A stretch of DNA of 64,000 bases from Streptomyces roseochromogenus subsp. oscitans DS 12.976 (GTDB lineage: Bacteria; Actinomycetota; Actinomycetes; Streptomycetales; Streptomycetaceae): positions 5,501,940 through 5,565,939 of the forward strand of contig NZ_CM002285.1 in the NCBI RefSeq assembly GCF_000497445.1, read 5' to 3'. The notes beneath the pieces are model-generated. The model was not told the DNA's origin. It ran no database searches and worked only from the letters and a program-made list of their open reading frames with translations. The position numbers were made by a program, and so were the translations under genes. Position 1 is the first letter of the stretch, and every line of letters starts with the position of its first letter. Of this stretch, positions 53,027 through 61,749 are shown piece by piece.

Positions 53027-53953
53027 TCACGATCTCGTCTGCTTCGCGGTAACCGGGGTCGTCGAGCCGCTGTCGAGCGTGCTCCCGGGCCTGGCGATCG
53101 CCCCACGGAGGAGAGCAGCTGCTGCTGAGATCGACTCGCGGTCGCGCAGATGGATCGCGTGGAGCAAGTCTTCGGCAGTGGCCAGAACCGACATGTGCTT
53201 CAGAACGAGCAGTTCGGATTCCGAGAGTGCGCGGCCGAAGCCCTTGAAGAACCAATCACGCAGGCTCGGCTGCTTGGCCCACAACAGAGCTGGCCGCGCG
53301 AGGTCAATGACGGCAGCCATGATTTGGGACCGGCCGAACCCCGTGAGGGACAGGGCCTGAGACTGGCTCTGCCATTCCCAAGTTGCGGGGCCGAACGTGC
53401 CATGGCAGAAGGCGGCCGGTAAATCTCGTATGTGCTCCAGCACGATGGCAGCGGATCGCTCAACGGCGTCCTGCTGCGTCATGGGCATTAGTGCGCCGAC
53501 CTGGCGGACGAGCGCCCGGATGCGTTGCACGTACAGAGCGGTGGCCCGAGTCGCTTGTGTCCGCGATTCGTCATTGCGCCCAGCACTGTCGTGCAGCACT
53601 CGTAGCAGGCGACCGGCCTCCTCGTGAACTCGGAGCAGCAGCTGGAGATTTGCGTTGTCGACGCGCCATCCCCTGGGTTGGACCGTCAGCAGGCTCCGGA
53701 GTCTCGGCTCGCTGGCAAGCAATCGCGGGCCGTGGCTGGGGCTGAGATGACGGATGGCGTTGCGGTGGGCGTAGATCTCGCGGCGGAAGTCGTCATCGTT
53801 GCGCGTGATACGGAGGTCGATGAGTCCTTGGGGTGAGGACATGCGCCACGCCCGAGCGCAACTGAGATCGGCCGGCAGCGCCCAAGCGGCCTGCCTTCCT
53901 ACGTGGCCTCGGGCCCAGTCAGCGGCCTCGGCCGGTATGGCGGTCGGTGTCAT
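53027..53953 (-). CDS. Aminoglycoside-phosphotransferase-fold protein, probably catalytically inactive
   Basis: The ATG at 53951-53953 (MTPTAIPAEAADWARGHV) with GGAAGAG upstream gives 308 residues. The fold pattern is that of APH-like kinases, but the catalytic loop reads FCHGTFGPATW where HGDxxxxN is expected, and the metal loop reads LTGFGRS instead of a DFG-like IDFER. So the key Asp, Asn and second Asp are all replaced. It is probably a pseudokinase binding a small molecule or partner. It follows the ABC transporter gene by 17 bases. Confidence 0.65.
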   Translation of the reverse strand: MTPTAIPAEAADWARGHVGRQAAWALPADLSCARAWRMSSPQGLIDLRITRNDDDFRREIYAHRNAIRHLSPSHGPRLLASEPRLRSLLTVQPRGWRVDNANLQLLLRVHEEAGRLLRVLHDSAGRNDESRTQATRATALYVQRIRALVRQVGALMPMTQQDAVERSAAIVLEHIRDLPAAFCHGTFGPATWEWQSQSQALSLTGFGRSQIMAAVIDLARPALLWAKQPSLRDWFFKGFGRALSESELLVLKHMSVLATAEDLLHAIHLRDRESISAAAALLRGAIARPGSTLDSGSTTPVTAKQTRS

Positions 53954-53970
53954 CTCACTCTTCCAGAAGG

Positions 53971-55923
53971 TCAAAACAGGGCATGCTGGTTGGGTGCCAC
54001 GTCGTGTTCCGGAGACGTAGGGGCAGGGATCTGTCCCGACCGCTCGTTCTGCAGGTCCCACAACTCCCGGAATAGGCCGCTGCGGTTCGCCAGGAGTTCA
54101 GCGAACGTGCCGTGCTGGACAACTCGGCCCATGCTGAGGACCACGATGCGGTCAGCGATAGCCACGTTGGTCAGGCGATGGGTGACGAGGACGACAGCGC
54201 GGTCGGCGGCGTGACGGCGTAGGCCAGAGAAGATGCGGTGCTCGGCTCTCGGATCCAGTGCAGCGGTCGGCTCATCCAGGACGAGTAGGCCAGCGGGGCG
54301 GTGGAAGGCTCGGGCGATTGCGATGCGTTGCCATTGCCCGCCGGATAGTTCCTGCCCGCCCCACCATTCTCTGGCGAGCAGTGTGTTCAGGCCGCTGCGG
54401 AGATCATCAATCACTTCGTCGGCGCCTGCCGCCCGAGCGGCATCAAGGACGGCGTCGTCTCCGTCGATCGTGGGCTGGCCGAGGGTGATGTTCTCTCGTG
54501 CTGAGAGGGGCCAACATGCGAAGTTCTGCGGCACTACGGCAACCCGTGACCAGGCGGCGTGTGCGTCAATGGTCCGGGTATCGGCTCCGTCCCAGTCGAT
54601 CATTCCCTGATCGGGAAGGTAGAGCGCGGACAGGAGTTTGCTGAGGGTGGTCTTGCCTGATCCGTTCTCGCCCACCAGCGCCAGGATCTCGCCGCGCCGG
54701 ACTTCCAGGGACACTCCGTCGAGGGCGGGCCGGTCGGTGTCCGGGTACCGGAAGGTGATGTTCTCAGCGCGTACGACCGTGGGCCCGGTGGGGGTCTCGG
54801 TGCCACGGGTGATGCGGTGGCCGCCGGCTTCGTCGATGAAGTCCGCCCAATCGTCCAGGTACATGCCGGTGCGGAAGAGTTGCGCGCCGTAGCCGATGAT
54901 CCCGTCGAGGCTGGCGCTGACGCGGCTCAAAGCGAGGAACGCGGTGCCCAGGGCGGCCACGGAGATGTGACCAGTGAGCACGAGCAGGCCCAGGGCCGCC
55001 CAGACCACCGCGCTGGCGAAGCCGCCCGCGGCGCCGCCAAGCAGCGAAATCTTGGCGCTGCGCAGAGCGGCCTCGTCCGTGGTCTTGTCGATCTCTTGTC
55101 CGGTGGCGCGGTATCTGCCGATCAGGAAATCGGCCATCGTCCCGGACCGGATCTGGTCCGCAGTCTGCTTGTCGACGAGATACCAGCGCAGCATCCCCAG
55201 CAGTCGGCGGTCCTTCGCGGTGGTACGCGAGGCGATGTACGTGACGCGTGCCGCCCGCACACTCGCCAAGCCCTTGGGGAGCGCCGCGAGGATGAGCAAC
55301 GGCAGCAAGATCGGATGCACAGCCGTCAGGGCGCAGAAGGCCGCGATCAGCGAGGCAGCCGCTCCGAGGATGTACTGGCACTGCGTGAGCAGATCACGAG
55401 AGACCTCTACACCACGGTCAGCGGCGTCCCAGCGATCGTTGTAGCCCGGGTTGTCGTACGCGGACAGTTCCGCATGCGTTGCGGCGTCCAGCAATTTCAG
55501 CTCGGCTTCGCGGGAGATCCTGGGGGCGAGCCGTGCCGAGAACGCCGTGCTCGCGATGCCAAGCAGAGCACGCAGCCCGATGGCTCCGACCACCACTGCG
55601 AGGGAGGGAGCCGCAGCCAGAAGCTGGTCCGCAGACAGGTGCCCGGACGTGATCACAGGCTTGATCACGCCAGTAGTGGCGAGCAGTCCGAAGGCTTCCA
55701 GGACCCCAGATGCCACCTCACAGAGAAGCAAGGCGATCACGGAGTTGCGACCCACCTGCCAGCCGAGTCCCAAGGCTCGCCGCATCAGTTGTGGCATGCG
55801 GCGTGCCATGGCACGTGTCGTGATCGCGTTGGCGACCTCGAGGCGACGGTCCCCTTGAGCGAAGAACTTCAAGTGCTCATCCGGCTGCGTCGCAGACGGC
55901 ACGCCCTTCTTCGACTGTGTCAT
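53971..55923 (-). CDS. ABC transporter, fused membrane and ATPase domains
   Basis: The ATG at 55921-55923 (MTQSKKGVPSATQPDEH) gives 650 residues. Residues 60-350 hold six membrane spans of an exporter-type domain (VIALLLCEVASGVLEAFGLLATTG, LIAAFCALTAVHPILLPLLIL, LLVLTGHISVAALGTAFLAL). Residues 390-640 are the ATPase: GENGSGKTT, Q-loop VVPQNFACW, signature ELSGGQWQRIAIARA, Walker B LLVLDEPTAALD and H-loop LVTHRL. It works as a homodimer, exporting peptide or another small product. The start overlaps the 60-residue ORF upstream by one base. Confidence 0.9.
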   Translation of the reverse strand: MTQSKKGVPSATQPDEHLKFFAQGDRRLEVANAITTRAMARRMPQLMRRALGLGWQVGRNSVIALLLCEVASGVLEAFGLLATTGVIKPVITSGHLSADQLLAAAPSLAVVVGAIGLRALLGIASTAFSARLAPRISREAELKLLDAATHAELSAYDNPGYNDRWDAADRGVEVSRDLLTQCQYILGAAASLIAAFCALTAVHPILLPLLILAALPKGLASVRAARVTYIASRTTAKDRRLLGMLRWYLVDKQTADQIRSGTMADFLIGRYRATGQEIDKTTDEAALRSAKISLLGGAAGGFASAVVWAALGLLVLTGHISVAALGTAFLALSRVSASLDGIIGYGAQLFRTGMYLDDWADFIDEAGGHRITRGTETPTGPTVVRAENITFRYPDTDRPALDGVSLEVRRGEILALVGENGSGKTTLSKLLSALYLPDQGMIDWDGADTRTIDAHAAWSRVAVVPQNFACWPLSARENITLGQPTIDGDDAVLDAARAAGADEVIDDLRSGLNTLLAREWWGGQELSGGQWQRIAIARAFHRPAGLLVLDEPTAALDPRAEHRIFSGLRRHAADRAVVLVTHRLTNVAIADRIVVLSMGRVVQHGTFAELLANRSGLFRELWDLQNERSGQIPAPTSPEHDVAPNQHALF

Positions 55924-56105
55924 CAGCGCCGTGCCTCCTGAACCGCGGGGCTCCGGGGCATGGGCATGACGGGCACGCCGATTGCTGCGAGCAATAAGCG
56001 TGGACCGGTCACTGCGTGATCCAAGGCGTCTCCCTGAGAGCGAGGTAGGGCTGAGGCGACTTTCGACGGGCACGCTGACGCGGCTGAGGTGAGGGAGTTC
56101 GTCAT
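55923..56105 (-). CDS. 60-residue peptide gene coupled between kinase and exporter genes
   Basis: The ATG (56103-56105) overlaps the kinase stop as ATGA, with GGAGG six bases upstream, and the stop overlaps the exporter start. This tight packing makes it a real gene. The peptide starts MTNSLTSAASACPSKVAS and ends with a hydrophobic, Pro/Met-containing segment GPRLLLAAIGVPVMPMPRSP. One Cys only. It could be a precursor peptide exported by the next gene, or a small membrane-associated accessory protein. No family recognised. Confidence 0.6.
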   Translation of the reverse strand: MTNSLTSAASACPSKVASALPRSQGDALDHAVTGPRLLLAAIGVPVMPMPRSPAVQEARR

Positions 56106-57154
56106 GAGTCGCCTCCGCCTGCTGAGAGGTCGGCAAGAGCGTCTTCGAGTTCGTCGAGGTGGTTCAGCAGCAGGCGGATCGTCGTTTGCCGCTCCCGCCA
56201 GTGCTGCTTCAGATCAGCCTCGGCGGCCGGCGGAAGTCCGTATTCGGCGGTCGTGGCACCGTAGAAGCTGAACAACATGTAGAGCAGGGCGATCCGTACA
56301 CAGGCCTGCGCCTCCCCGACGGGGAGGCTCGGGTTCTCGGCGTGATACGCGCCGACCATCGCCAGCGCGCATGCGATCCAGTCCGGACTGTTGGCGACGG
56401 TGCGTGGGTCGAAAGCGGCCCTGCCCAATTCCCAGGCCGGCATGGCGCGTGCGCCGCGGAAGTCGATGACGCCGGTGACGGCATCGGCGAGGACGATCAT
56501 GTTGGTTCGGGAGAGGTCCGCGTGCAGGGCCTGTTCCACCAACTCGTCCGGCAGCTGCTCCCTCAACTGGTGCACATGCTGGTGCAGATCCTCTCGACGC
56601 TGGTCCAGGTCCAGCCGAAGTTGGTCAAAGTGATCGTGTTCCTGGCCGAGAGCCGTGACCAGCACGCTGCCGCACCTCGTCGCGGCGTCTTCAACGCTGC
56701 CCGTCCGCCAGCGGGACTGTTGCACCTTCTGCGGCATCGGGTAGGCGGCGAGCGCCCGGTGCATGCGCCCCATCACAGTGCCGATGTGTTCAGCCAGGGC
56801 AACTGTCATCGCTGCACTGGTCACTCGCCCGGGCACCTCGTCGGTTACCGCCCAGGCACAGCCCTCAGCGATCGTGACGAGGTCACCGTCTACGTCCGGC
56901 CATACGCGTGGGACGGGGATCCTGGCGGCGCGGCAGTATTCCGACATGTCCCAGGCGCTCCGTGCCGCAGCCACATCCGCGATGGGCCGGTACTCCTTGA
57001 CGTACAGCCGCAGCCCATCCTCGGTCAGGACCCGCCGGTTGGTCGTGTCCGTGCCCATGTGCACCGGCTCGACCACATCGACAACGAGTCCGTACCGGTC
57101 CTCCAGCACATCAACCACCAGCGCCGCGCTGCGGTCGGAATCGTTCAAGTCCAT
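56102..57154 (-). CDS. Phosphotransferase / homoserine-kinase-type (ThrB-like APH fold) enzyme
   Basis: The ATG at 57152-57154 (MDLNDSDRSAALVVDVLEDRYGL) with GAGGA upstream gives 350 residues. N-lobe: TNRRVLTEDGLRLYVKEYRP with the ATP Lys. C-lobe: EQALHADLSRTNMIV, the intact HxDxxxxN catalytic loop, and GVIDFRGARAMPAWELG with the metal Asp. It therefore looks active, unlike the related protein at 53027-53953. It phosphorylates a small hydroxyl-bearing molecule; substrate unknown. Confidence 0.75.
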   Translation of the reverse strand: MDLNDSDRSAALVVDVLEDRYGLVVDVVEPVHMGTDTTNRRVLTEDGLRLYVKEYRPIADVAAARSAWDMSEYCRAARIPVPRVWPDVDGDLVTIAEGCAWAVTDEVPGRVTSAAMTVALAEHIGTVMGRMHRALAAYPMPQKVQQSRWRTGSVEDAATRCGSVLVTALGQEHDHFDQLRLDLDQRREDLHQHVHQLREQLPDELVEQALHADLSRTNMIVLADAVTGVIDFRGARAMPAWELGRAAFDPRTVANSPDWIACALAMVGAYHAENPSLPVGEAQACVRIALLYMLFSFYGATTAEYGLPPAAEADLKQHWRERQTTIRLLLNHLDELEDALADLSAGGGDS

Positions 57155-57384
57155 GACCAGTCCTCGGAAGGTGAAGGGCGACGTGCGGTGAGCACGGTGA
57201 AGGCGTTGTCCTCCGTGAGGTGCCCGTCGTCCGTGAGCGGGGCGAGGGCCTCGGTGAGGCGCGTCTCGAATGCGCGGCGGTCGTTGCCGAACAGGTGCGG
57301 TGCCGCGAACGAGGTCGAGTACAGGTAGCTGGTGACCTGAGTGATCGTCCATGCGCGGCGCACAGGAGCGACCACGCTGGTCAC
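57145..57384 (-). pseudogene. C-terminal fragment of a class I SAM methyltransferase
   Basis: The 79-residue ORF has only the end of a methyltransferase: ITQVTSYLYSTSFAAPHLFGNDRRAFETRL and LTEDNAFTVLTARRP, matching the last 60-70 residues of small-molecule methyltransferases. The SAM-binding first half is absent upstream, where the permease gene begins. I read it as a remnant. It overlaps the start of the kinase gene by ten bases, so its translation could still feed the kinase by coupling. Confidence 0.55.
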
Positions 57385-57443
57385 GGCCGGGCGGCGTCGG
57401 TACGCCGCTCGGCGGACCGCGTGTGAGTGAGCTCACGTGCCAG

Positions 57444-58970
57444 CTACCGCGACGCTCCCTGTGAGACGGGGAGCGGCGATGTGCTGTTCCTTGGGTGGGC
57501 CGGGTTGAGGAACCACTTCCGGGCTGAGCCAACCCACCAGGTTCCCGAGAAAGCGAGCACCACGCCGACTGCGATGGGTGCATAGTTGAATGTCTCGATG
57601 GTCACCGGGGCGGCCTGGGGCAGCATGAACAGCAGGGTGATCACCACAACCCAGGCAACCGCCAGCACCCCGACGGGCTTGGACCAGCGGCCAAGGTGCC
57701 ACGGGCCGCGCTGGAAGGCATCGCCCTGGCGCAGCCGCAGCAGCGTCGGAATGATGTAAGCGATATAGAGGCCGATCGTCGCGATGGACGTGACGGCCGC
57801 GTACGCGGTGCTGTTGAAGAGGTACGGCAGGCCGAGGACGAATGCACCGCCGGCGGCGAGCCAGACTGCGTTGGTCGGCGTGCGAGTCCCCGGATGCAAC
57901 TTGTGCCACACCCTGGAGAAGGGGAGAGCGCCGTCGCGGGAGAACGCGTAGATCATCCGCGAGTTGGCTGTCACCGAAGCCATGCCGCAGAACAGTTGGG
58001 CACCGATCACGATGAGGAGCATCACCTTGCCGGTGCTCTCGCCGAGGGCGTCCATGAAGATCTGCGCCGGTGGCACCCCGGTCTTCGACGCAAGGGCGCC
58101 GGTGTAGGACTGGATAGCGAAAGTGAGGCCGAACAGCAGGACGAAACCGGCCGCCCAGGAGACGAGTATGGAGCGGACAATCCCCTTCGGCCCTTCCACC
58201 GAGGCGTTCTTCGTCTCCTCGGTCATGTGGGCGGACGCGTCATATCCGGTGAAGGTGTACTGGGCCATCAGCAAGCCGACCAAGCCGACGTAGACGGCCG
58301 AACCCCAGCCGGTGTTGTTGACGAACTCGGTGAACACGTACCTGGGGGACTGGTGGTGGTCGGGGACGAGCAGGAGGGCACCGACGATCACCACCACGCC
58401 GATCAGGTGCCACCAAACAGAGACCGTGTTGAAGAAGCCCACGATGCGCACGCGGAAGGTGTTCACGACGGCGTGCAGCACCAGGATGATGCCGAAGAGC
58501 GCAATGGTGTGCCCGGGGGTGGCGGCGTAGCCGAACTGCAAGTTCAAGTAGGCGTTCAGGAACGACGCGGCGCCGAAGTCAATGCCCGCGGTGACGGCGA
58601 TCTGGCCGAGCGTGTTGAACCAGCCGGTGAACCAGGCCCAGGCGGGAGCTGATCCACGGGGAGCCAGCTTGTGGGCCCAGAAGTACAAGCCGGCGCTTGT
58701 CGGGTAGCTCGAGCAGACCTCCGCCATGGCCAGCCCGACGAATAGGGTCATCAGGCCAACGATGAGCCAGCCCCACATGATCAACGCCGGCCCACCCGTG
58801 TTCATGCCGAACCCGTACATGGTCAGGCAGCCGGACAGGATGCTGATGATGGTGAAGGAGACGGCGAAGTTCTGGCGCCCGGACATGGAGCGGTCCAGGG
58901 TCTGGGTGATGCCGAGTTCGGCGAGCCGCTCTTCTTCCGAAGGCGTAACGCTCGGTATATCCAGGGGCAT
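57444..58970 (-). CDS. APC-family amino acid permease
   Basis: The ATG at 58968-58970 (MPLDIPSVTPSEEERLAELG) with GAAGGAAG upstream gives 508 residues. Twelve membrane spans are visible, starting FAVSFTIISILSGCLTMYGFGMNTGGP, the substrate-binding first helix of GABA/amino-acid permeases, and including YTFTGYDASAHMTEETKNA, the conserved E-E-T-K-N-A loop. It imports an amino acid or amine with protons. In this operon it may supply a building block. Confidence 0.88.
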   Translation of the reverse strand: MPLDIPSVTPSEEERLAELGITQTLDRSMSGRQNFAVSFTIISILSGCLTMYGFGMNTGGPALIMWGWLIVGLMTLFVGLAMAEVCSSYPTSAGLYFWAHKLAPRGSAPAWAWFTGWFNTLGQIAVTAGIDFGAASFLNAYLNLQFGYAATPGHTIALFGIILVLHAVVNTFRVRIVGFFNTVSVWWHLIGVVVIVGALLLVPDHHQSPRYVFTEFVNNTGWGSAVYVGLVGLLMAQYTFTGYDASAHMTEETKNASVEGPKGIVRSILVSWAAGFVLLFGLTFAIQSYTGALASKTGVPPAQIFMDALGESTGKVMLLIVIGAQLFCGMASVTANSRMIYAFSRDGALPFSRVWHKLHPGTRTPTNAVWLAAGGAFVLGLPYLFNSTAYAAVTSIATIGLYIAYIIPTLLRLRQGDAFQRGPWHLGRWSKPVGVLAVAWVVVITLLFMLPQAAPVTIETFNYAPIAVGVVLAFSGTWWVGSARKWFLNPAHPRNSTSPLPVSQGASR

Positions 58971-59047
58971 GTATCTGCTTCCTTCGTCTTGATCCAGAGA
59001 AACGGCTGCCCAGCCACGGGGGTTGACGTTTCGGGTTCGTGGCGGGA

Positions 59048-59992
59048 CTACGGTGCGGAGGCTTTGACGGCCCAGGCGCGGTGGCGGGTGAACAGCGTCT
59101 GGGCGGCGCCGCAGTAGCTCCAAGGCACGTCGGTGGCGTACGGACCGATGGCGTCGAAGACTTCCCCTGCTTCCCGGTGCCGGTTCGCGAACGACAGGGC
59201 ATGCGCCAGGTAGTTGGCGTCGTCGTGGAAGGCGGCGTGTGGTCGGCTCGGGGCCCGGTAAGCCCACCAGTTGTCCCAGGCCTGCCCGGTCGACGGATTG
59301 TCCGTCCAGGGGTGAACGGTCAGTCCGTACCGATGCCCCTCCACTTCCATCCGCTGCCGGTGCATCTCGGCGAGGGCGACCAGGGGCAGGACGTGTATCG
59401 ACAGGCCACGAGGAGCGTGAGCGCACCGTTCCTGCGCCCAGTGGAACATTTCACCGCCCGTGCCGTGCCAGGAGGGGAACATATAGGTGAGGAGTTCGTG
59501 GTGCGCCTCCCGATTCCATGGGTCGCGCTGCAATACCTGCCCCCACACGTGCCGCACCGTCGCACGCCACTCGCGATCACGATGAGGCGAGTGGAAACGA
59601 ATTAACGCGAGCATGACAATGTGCGGGGATGGGTCGCTGGGCATTGCTTCAGCAGCGTCGACACAGGCCCCCCAGGCATGCTCCATCGCCTCACTGCGGC
59701 CTCGCCCCCGACCGTCTGCCATCGAGCGCAGAGCCAGCACGTGTGCCAAAAGCGCAAGAGCATGCGGAGACCGCGGCTCGGCCTGCGCCCAAGTGTCCGC
59801 GAACGTGAGCCGCACCCCAATTCGGGCGAGAACCTGAAGACGGAAGACACGCCGGTCCCAGTCCGTCCCCGTCGAAGCCAGGAGCTCCCGGGCGCCTTCC
59901 CAGCGGCCCATCGCCGAGTCCTCAACTACCACCCGCAATCGGGCATCGTCACGAGCCGGATGTCTGTCCAGAGCTGAGTCTCGACGCTTCAC
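59048..59992 (-). CDS. Hypothetical helical-repeat protein
   Basis: A 314-residue soluble helical protein with TPR-like pairs (LRVVVEDSAMGRWEGARELLAST, ALALLAHVLALRSMADGRG, VRHVWGQVLQRDPWNREAHHELLTY). No catalytic motif or family recognised. The GTG start at 59990-59992 overlaps the preceding small ORF's stop. A TTA leucine codon (59593-59595 on the plus strand as TAA) suggests dependence on the bldA tRNA, often seen in development- or antibiotic-related Streptomyces genes. Confidence 0.6.
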   Translation of the reverse strand: MKRRDSALDRHPARDDARLRVVVEDSAMGRWEGARELLASTGTDWDRRVFRLQVLARIGVRLTFADTWAQAEPRSPHALALLAHVLALRSMADGRGRGRSEAMEHAWGACVDAAEAMPSDPSPHIVMLALIRFHSPHRDREWRATVRHVWGQVLQRDPWNREAHHELLTYMFPSWHGTGGEMFHWAQERCAHAPRGLSIHVLPLVALAEMHRQRMEVEGHRYGLTVHPWTDNPSTGQAWDNWWAYRAPSRPHAAFHDDANYLAHALSFANRHREAGEVFDAIGPYATDVPWSYCGAAQTLFTRHRAWAVKASAP

Positions 59993-60186
59993 GGCTGCCC
60001 CCGTCCCAGGCGGACAGGCTCATACGAGAAGAGGCCGTGATGCCCCACACACAGGGCGAGTTCCGGCAGAAGCAGGTGACGCTCATCGTGCGACGTGGCC
60101 CGCATGGTGCGCAGGTAGAGCAGGGGCGAAGCGATGGTGGCCGTACCCTCAGTCGGGCTCTGGGACAAAGTTGGTATCGGCGTCAT
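59989..60186 (-). CDS. Small coupled ORF
   Basis: 65 residues from the ATG at 60184-60186, with GAGGA six bases upstream; the stop overlaps the next start as GTGA. The sequence MTPIPTLSQSPTEGTATIAS has a Thr/Ser-rich start and a Leu/His-rich end. No family recognised. Good binding site and coupling support expression, as with the ORF at 55923-56105. Confidence 0.5.
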   Translation of the reverse strand: MTPIPTLSQSPTEGTATIASPLLYLRTMRATSHDERHLLLPELALCVGHHGLFSYEPVRLGRGQP

Positions 60187-60283
60187 CAACAGTCCTCGGG
60201 TTACGTCCGGGAGTGGAAAGACCGTCTGGGCTCAAGGGCAAAGCGAGGTGAGCCAGAACCTCGTCTGCGCACCGGCGGCCGGT

Positions 60284-60478
60284 CTAGAAGTGGATCTTTG
60301 CGATCAGCTGAAACGCGCCCTGCACGCCGTCCCTGATACTCGGCGCTGCGGAGCTCCCGGCCAGGAAGAAGCCGAACAGCACACACACGAGGGCGTGGGC
60401 CACGTTCAGGCCGGCCTTCTTCACGAGGAGGAAGACGATCACGCCCAGGAGCACAACAGCGGAAAAGCTAATGACCAA
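60284..60478 (-). CDS. Small conserved-type membrane protein
   Basis: 64 residues from a TTG at 60478 with GGGGG seven bases upstream. Two membrane spans (SAVVLLGVIVFLLV and HALVCVLFGFFLAGSSAAP) with KKAGLN between, and an amphipathic end. I have the impression of a widespread Streptomyces small membrane protein found in accessory clusters and conjugative elements, function unknown. Confidence 0.6.
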   Translation of the reverse strand: MVISFSAVVLLGVIVFLLVKKAGLNVAHALVCVLFGFFLAGSSAAPSIRDGVQGAFQLIAKIHF

Positions 60479-60690
60479 GGGGCACCCCCGAAGAGGAGAC
60501 CTTTCCGCAGCACGAGAGGGGCCGCCACGCCTTCTCCCATGACCGGACCAGTGGCAGGGGCAGTACGGGCCATATGCGTAAGGCCGAGGACACCTTGGAC
60601 TCCGGTAGACGAGGTGAGGGACAACTGTGTATCCCGCAGCACGGAGGGCAGGTGTAAGCCGGAATGATCAGCTTCCAGACGGTTCGTCAT
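60439..60690 (-). CDS. Possible small ORF at the head of the operon
   Basis: An 83-residue ORF from the ATG at 60690 (MTNRLEADHSGLHLPSVLR) that overlaps the small membrane protein gene by 40 bases. No clear ribosome binding site, two TTA codons and no family. Weakly supported. Confidence 0.25.
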   Translation of the reverse strand: MTNRLEADHSGLHLPSVLRDTQLSLTSSTGVQGVLGLTHMARTAPATGPVMGEGVAAPLVLRKGLLFGGAPWSLAFPLLCSWA

Positions 60691-60760
60691 GGTTCGTCGA
60701 CACCGCGCGCTGCGGGAGTCCCAGAGTGACGGGAACACGCCCCGTGCACACATTCCCCAG

Positions 60761-60770
60761 GTGATATCAC
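60761..60770. promoter_or_regulatory. Palindrome GTGATATCAC, possible operator
   Basis: A perfect 10-bp palindrome followed four bases later by the half-site GTGAT in GTGATGTCAG. It lies between the divergent operons (minus-strand run from 60690, HAD gene from 60984). Related GTGATA half-sites form the palindrome at 61750-61767. Confidence 0.35.
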
Positions 60771-60875
60771 TGGAGTGATGTCAGTTCATCGTGGGGCAGT
60801 TGAGCTCATAGCCCGTGCTCAGCGGGGACGCCGCTGCGGGCCGCGGGAGGAAAGGTGCTTTCGCAGTCCCCACGG

Positions 60876-60902
60876 CGCTGAGCATCGAGGCGATGCTCAG
60901 CG
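60876..60902. promoter_or_regulatory. Perfect 11-bp inverted repeat upstream of the HAD gene
   Basis: CGCTGAGCATC (60876-60886) and GATGCTCAGCG (60892-60902) flank the loop GAGGC, 81 bases before the GTG at 60984. TGCTCAGCG also occurs about 80 bases upstream near 60817-60825. It may be an operator or a leader hairpin. Confidence 0.45.
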
Positions 60903-60983
60903 ATCTCTCAGTGGTCGTGAATGACGCGTACGCTCGAGGGCTCTGGACCGTGCCGCCGCCGTGACGGGAGCGAGGAACTGAAC

Positions 60984-61712
60984 GTGACCGAGGCCGAGCA
61001 GACCCTCATCCTGTGGGACATCGACCGTACGCTGCTCTACGTCGGAGACATCGACCGTCAGGTGTACCGTGAGGCATTCGCCGAACTCGTCGGCCGCCCG
61101 GCCAAGTACCTGCCGGCGCGCGGAACCGGCGTCACCATGCCCCTCGCGATCCGATCACTGCTGGTGAACAACGGCGTCCCGGAGCCGGACGTCCACGACC
61201 TGGTGCCCCGCATGGTGGAACTCCTGCCACACCTCCTCGCTGCCCATGCGGCGGACCTCCACGAGCAGGGTGTGCTTATGCCCGGCGCCGTCTCGGCCCT
61301 GAAGGCGGTCCACACACGCACGGACCTCGTGCCGACGGTCGTCACTGGGAACCTCAAGCGCAACGCGATGCTCAAGCTCGAAGCGTTCCACCTCGACGGG
61401 TTCCTCGACACAGAGATCGGCGGATACTCCTCGGACGACGACCACCGACCAGCCCTCGTCGCTGTCGCACAAGAACGCGCCAGCGCCAAGTACGGTGCAC
61501 CGTTCACCCGCTCTAACACCGTCATCATCGGCGACTCTCTCGAAGACGTCCGTACTGGACTTGAAGGCGGTGCTCTCGTGATTGGCATCGCCTCCGGCAA
61601 GACCACCGCCAACGAGCTTGCATCGGCCGGAGCCGACGTGGTCCTCGACAGTCTCGAAGACATTCCGCGGCTCCTGGAAGCGGTCGCCACAACGACCCGT
61701 GACCCCGACTGA
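60984..61712 (+). CDS. HAD-superfamily phosphatase
   Basis: The GTG at 60984 (VTEAEQTLILWDIDRTLL) follows GAGGA; 242 residues. Motif I is LWDIDRTLL (nucleophile Asp and second Asp), motif II VVTGN, the Lys region precedes, and motif IV is VIIGDSLEDVRTG. A helical cap lies at residues 20-100, as in phosphoglycolate phosphatase-type (subfamily I) enzymes. It removes phosphate from a small molecule. The first gene rightward after the regulatory region at 60761-60902. Confidence 0.8.
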   Translation: MTEAEQTLILWDIDRTLLYVGDIDRQVYREAFAELVGRPAKYLPARGTGVTMPLAIRSLLVNNGVPEPDVHDLVPRMVELLPHLLAAHAADLHEQGVLMPGAVSALKAVHTRTDLVPTVVTGNLKRNAMLKLEAFHLDGFLDTEIGGYSSDDDHRPALVAVAQERASAKYGAPFTRSNTVIIGDSLEDVRTGLEGGALVIGIASGKTTANELASAGADVVLDSLEDIPRLLEAVATTTRDPD

Positions 61713-61749
61713 TCAGGGCTGCCAGCCAAATAAAATGCCTCACCTGGGC

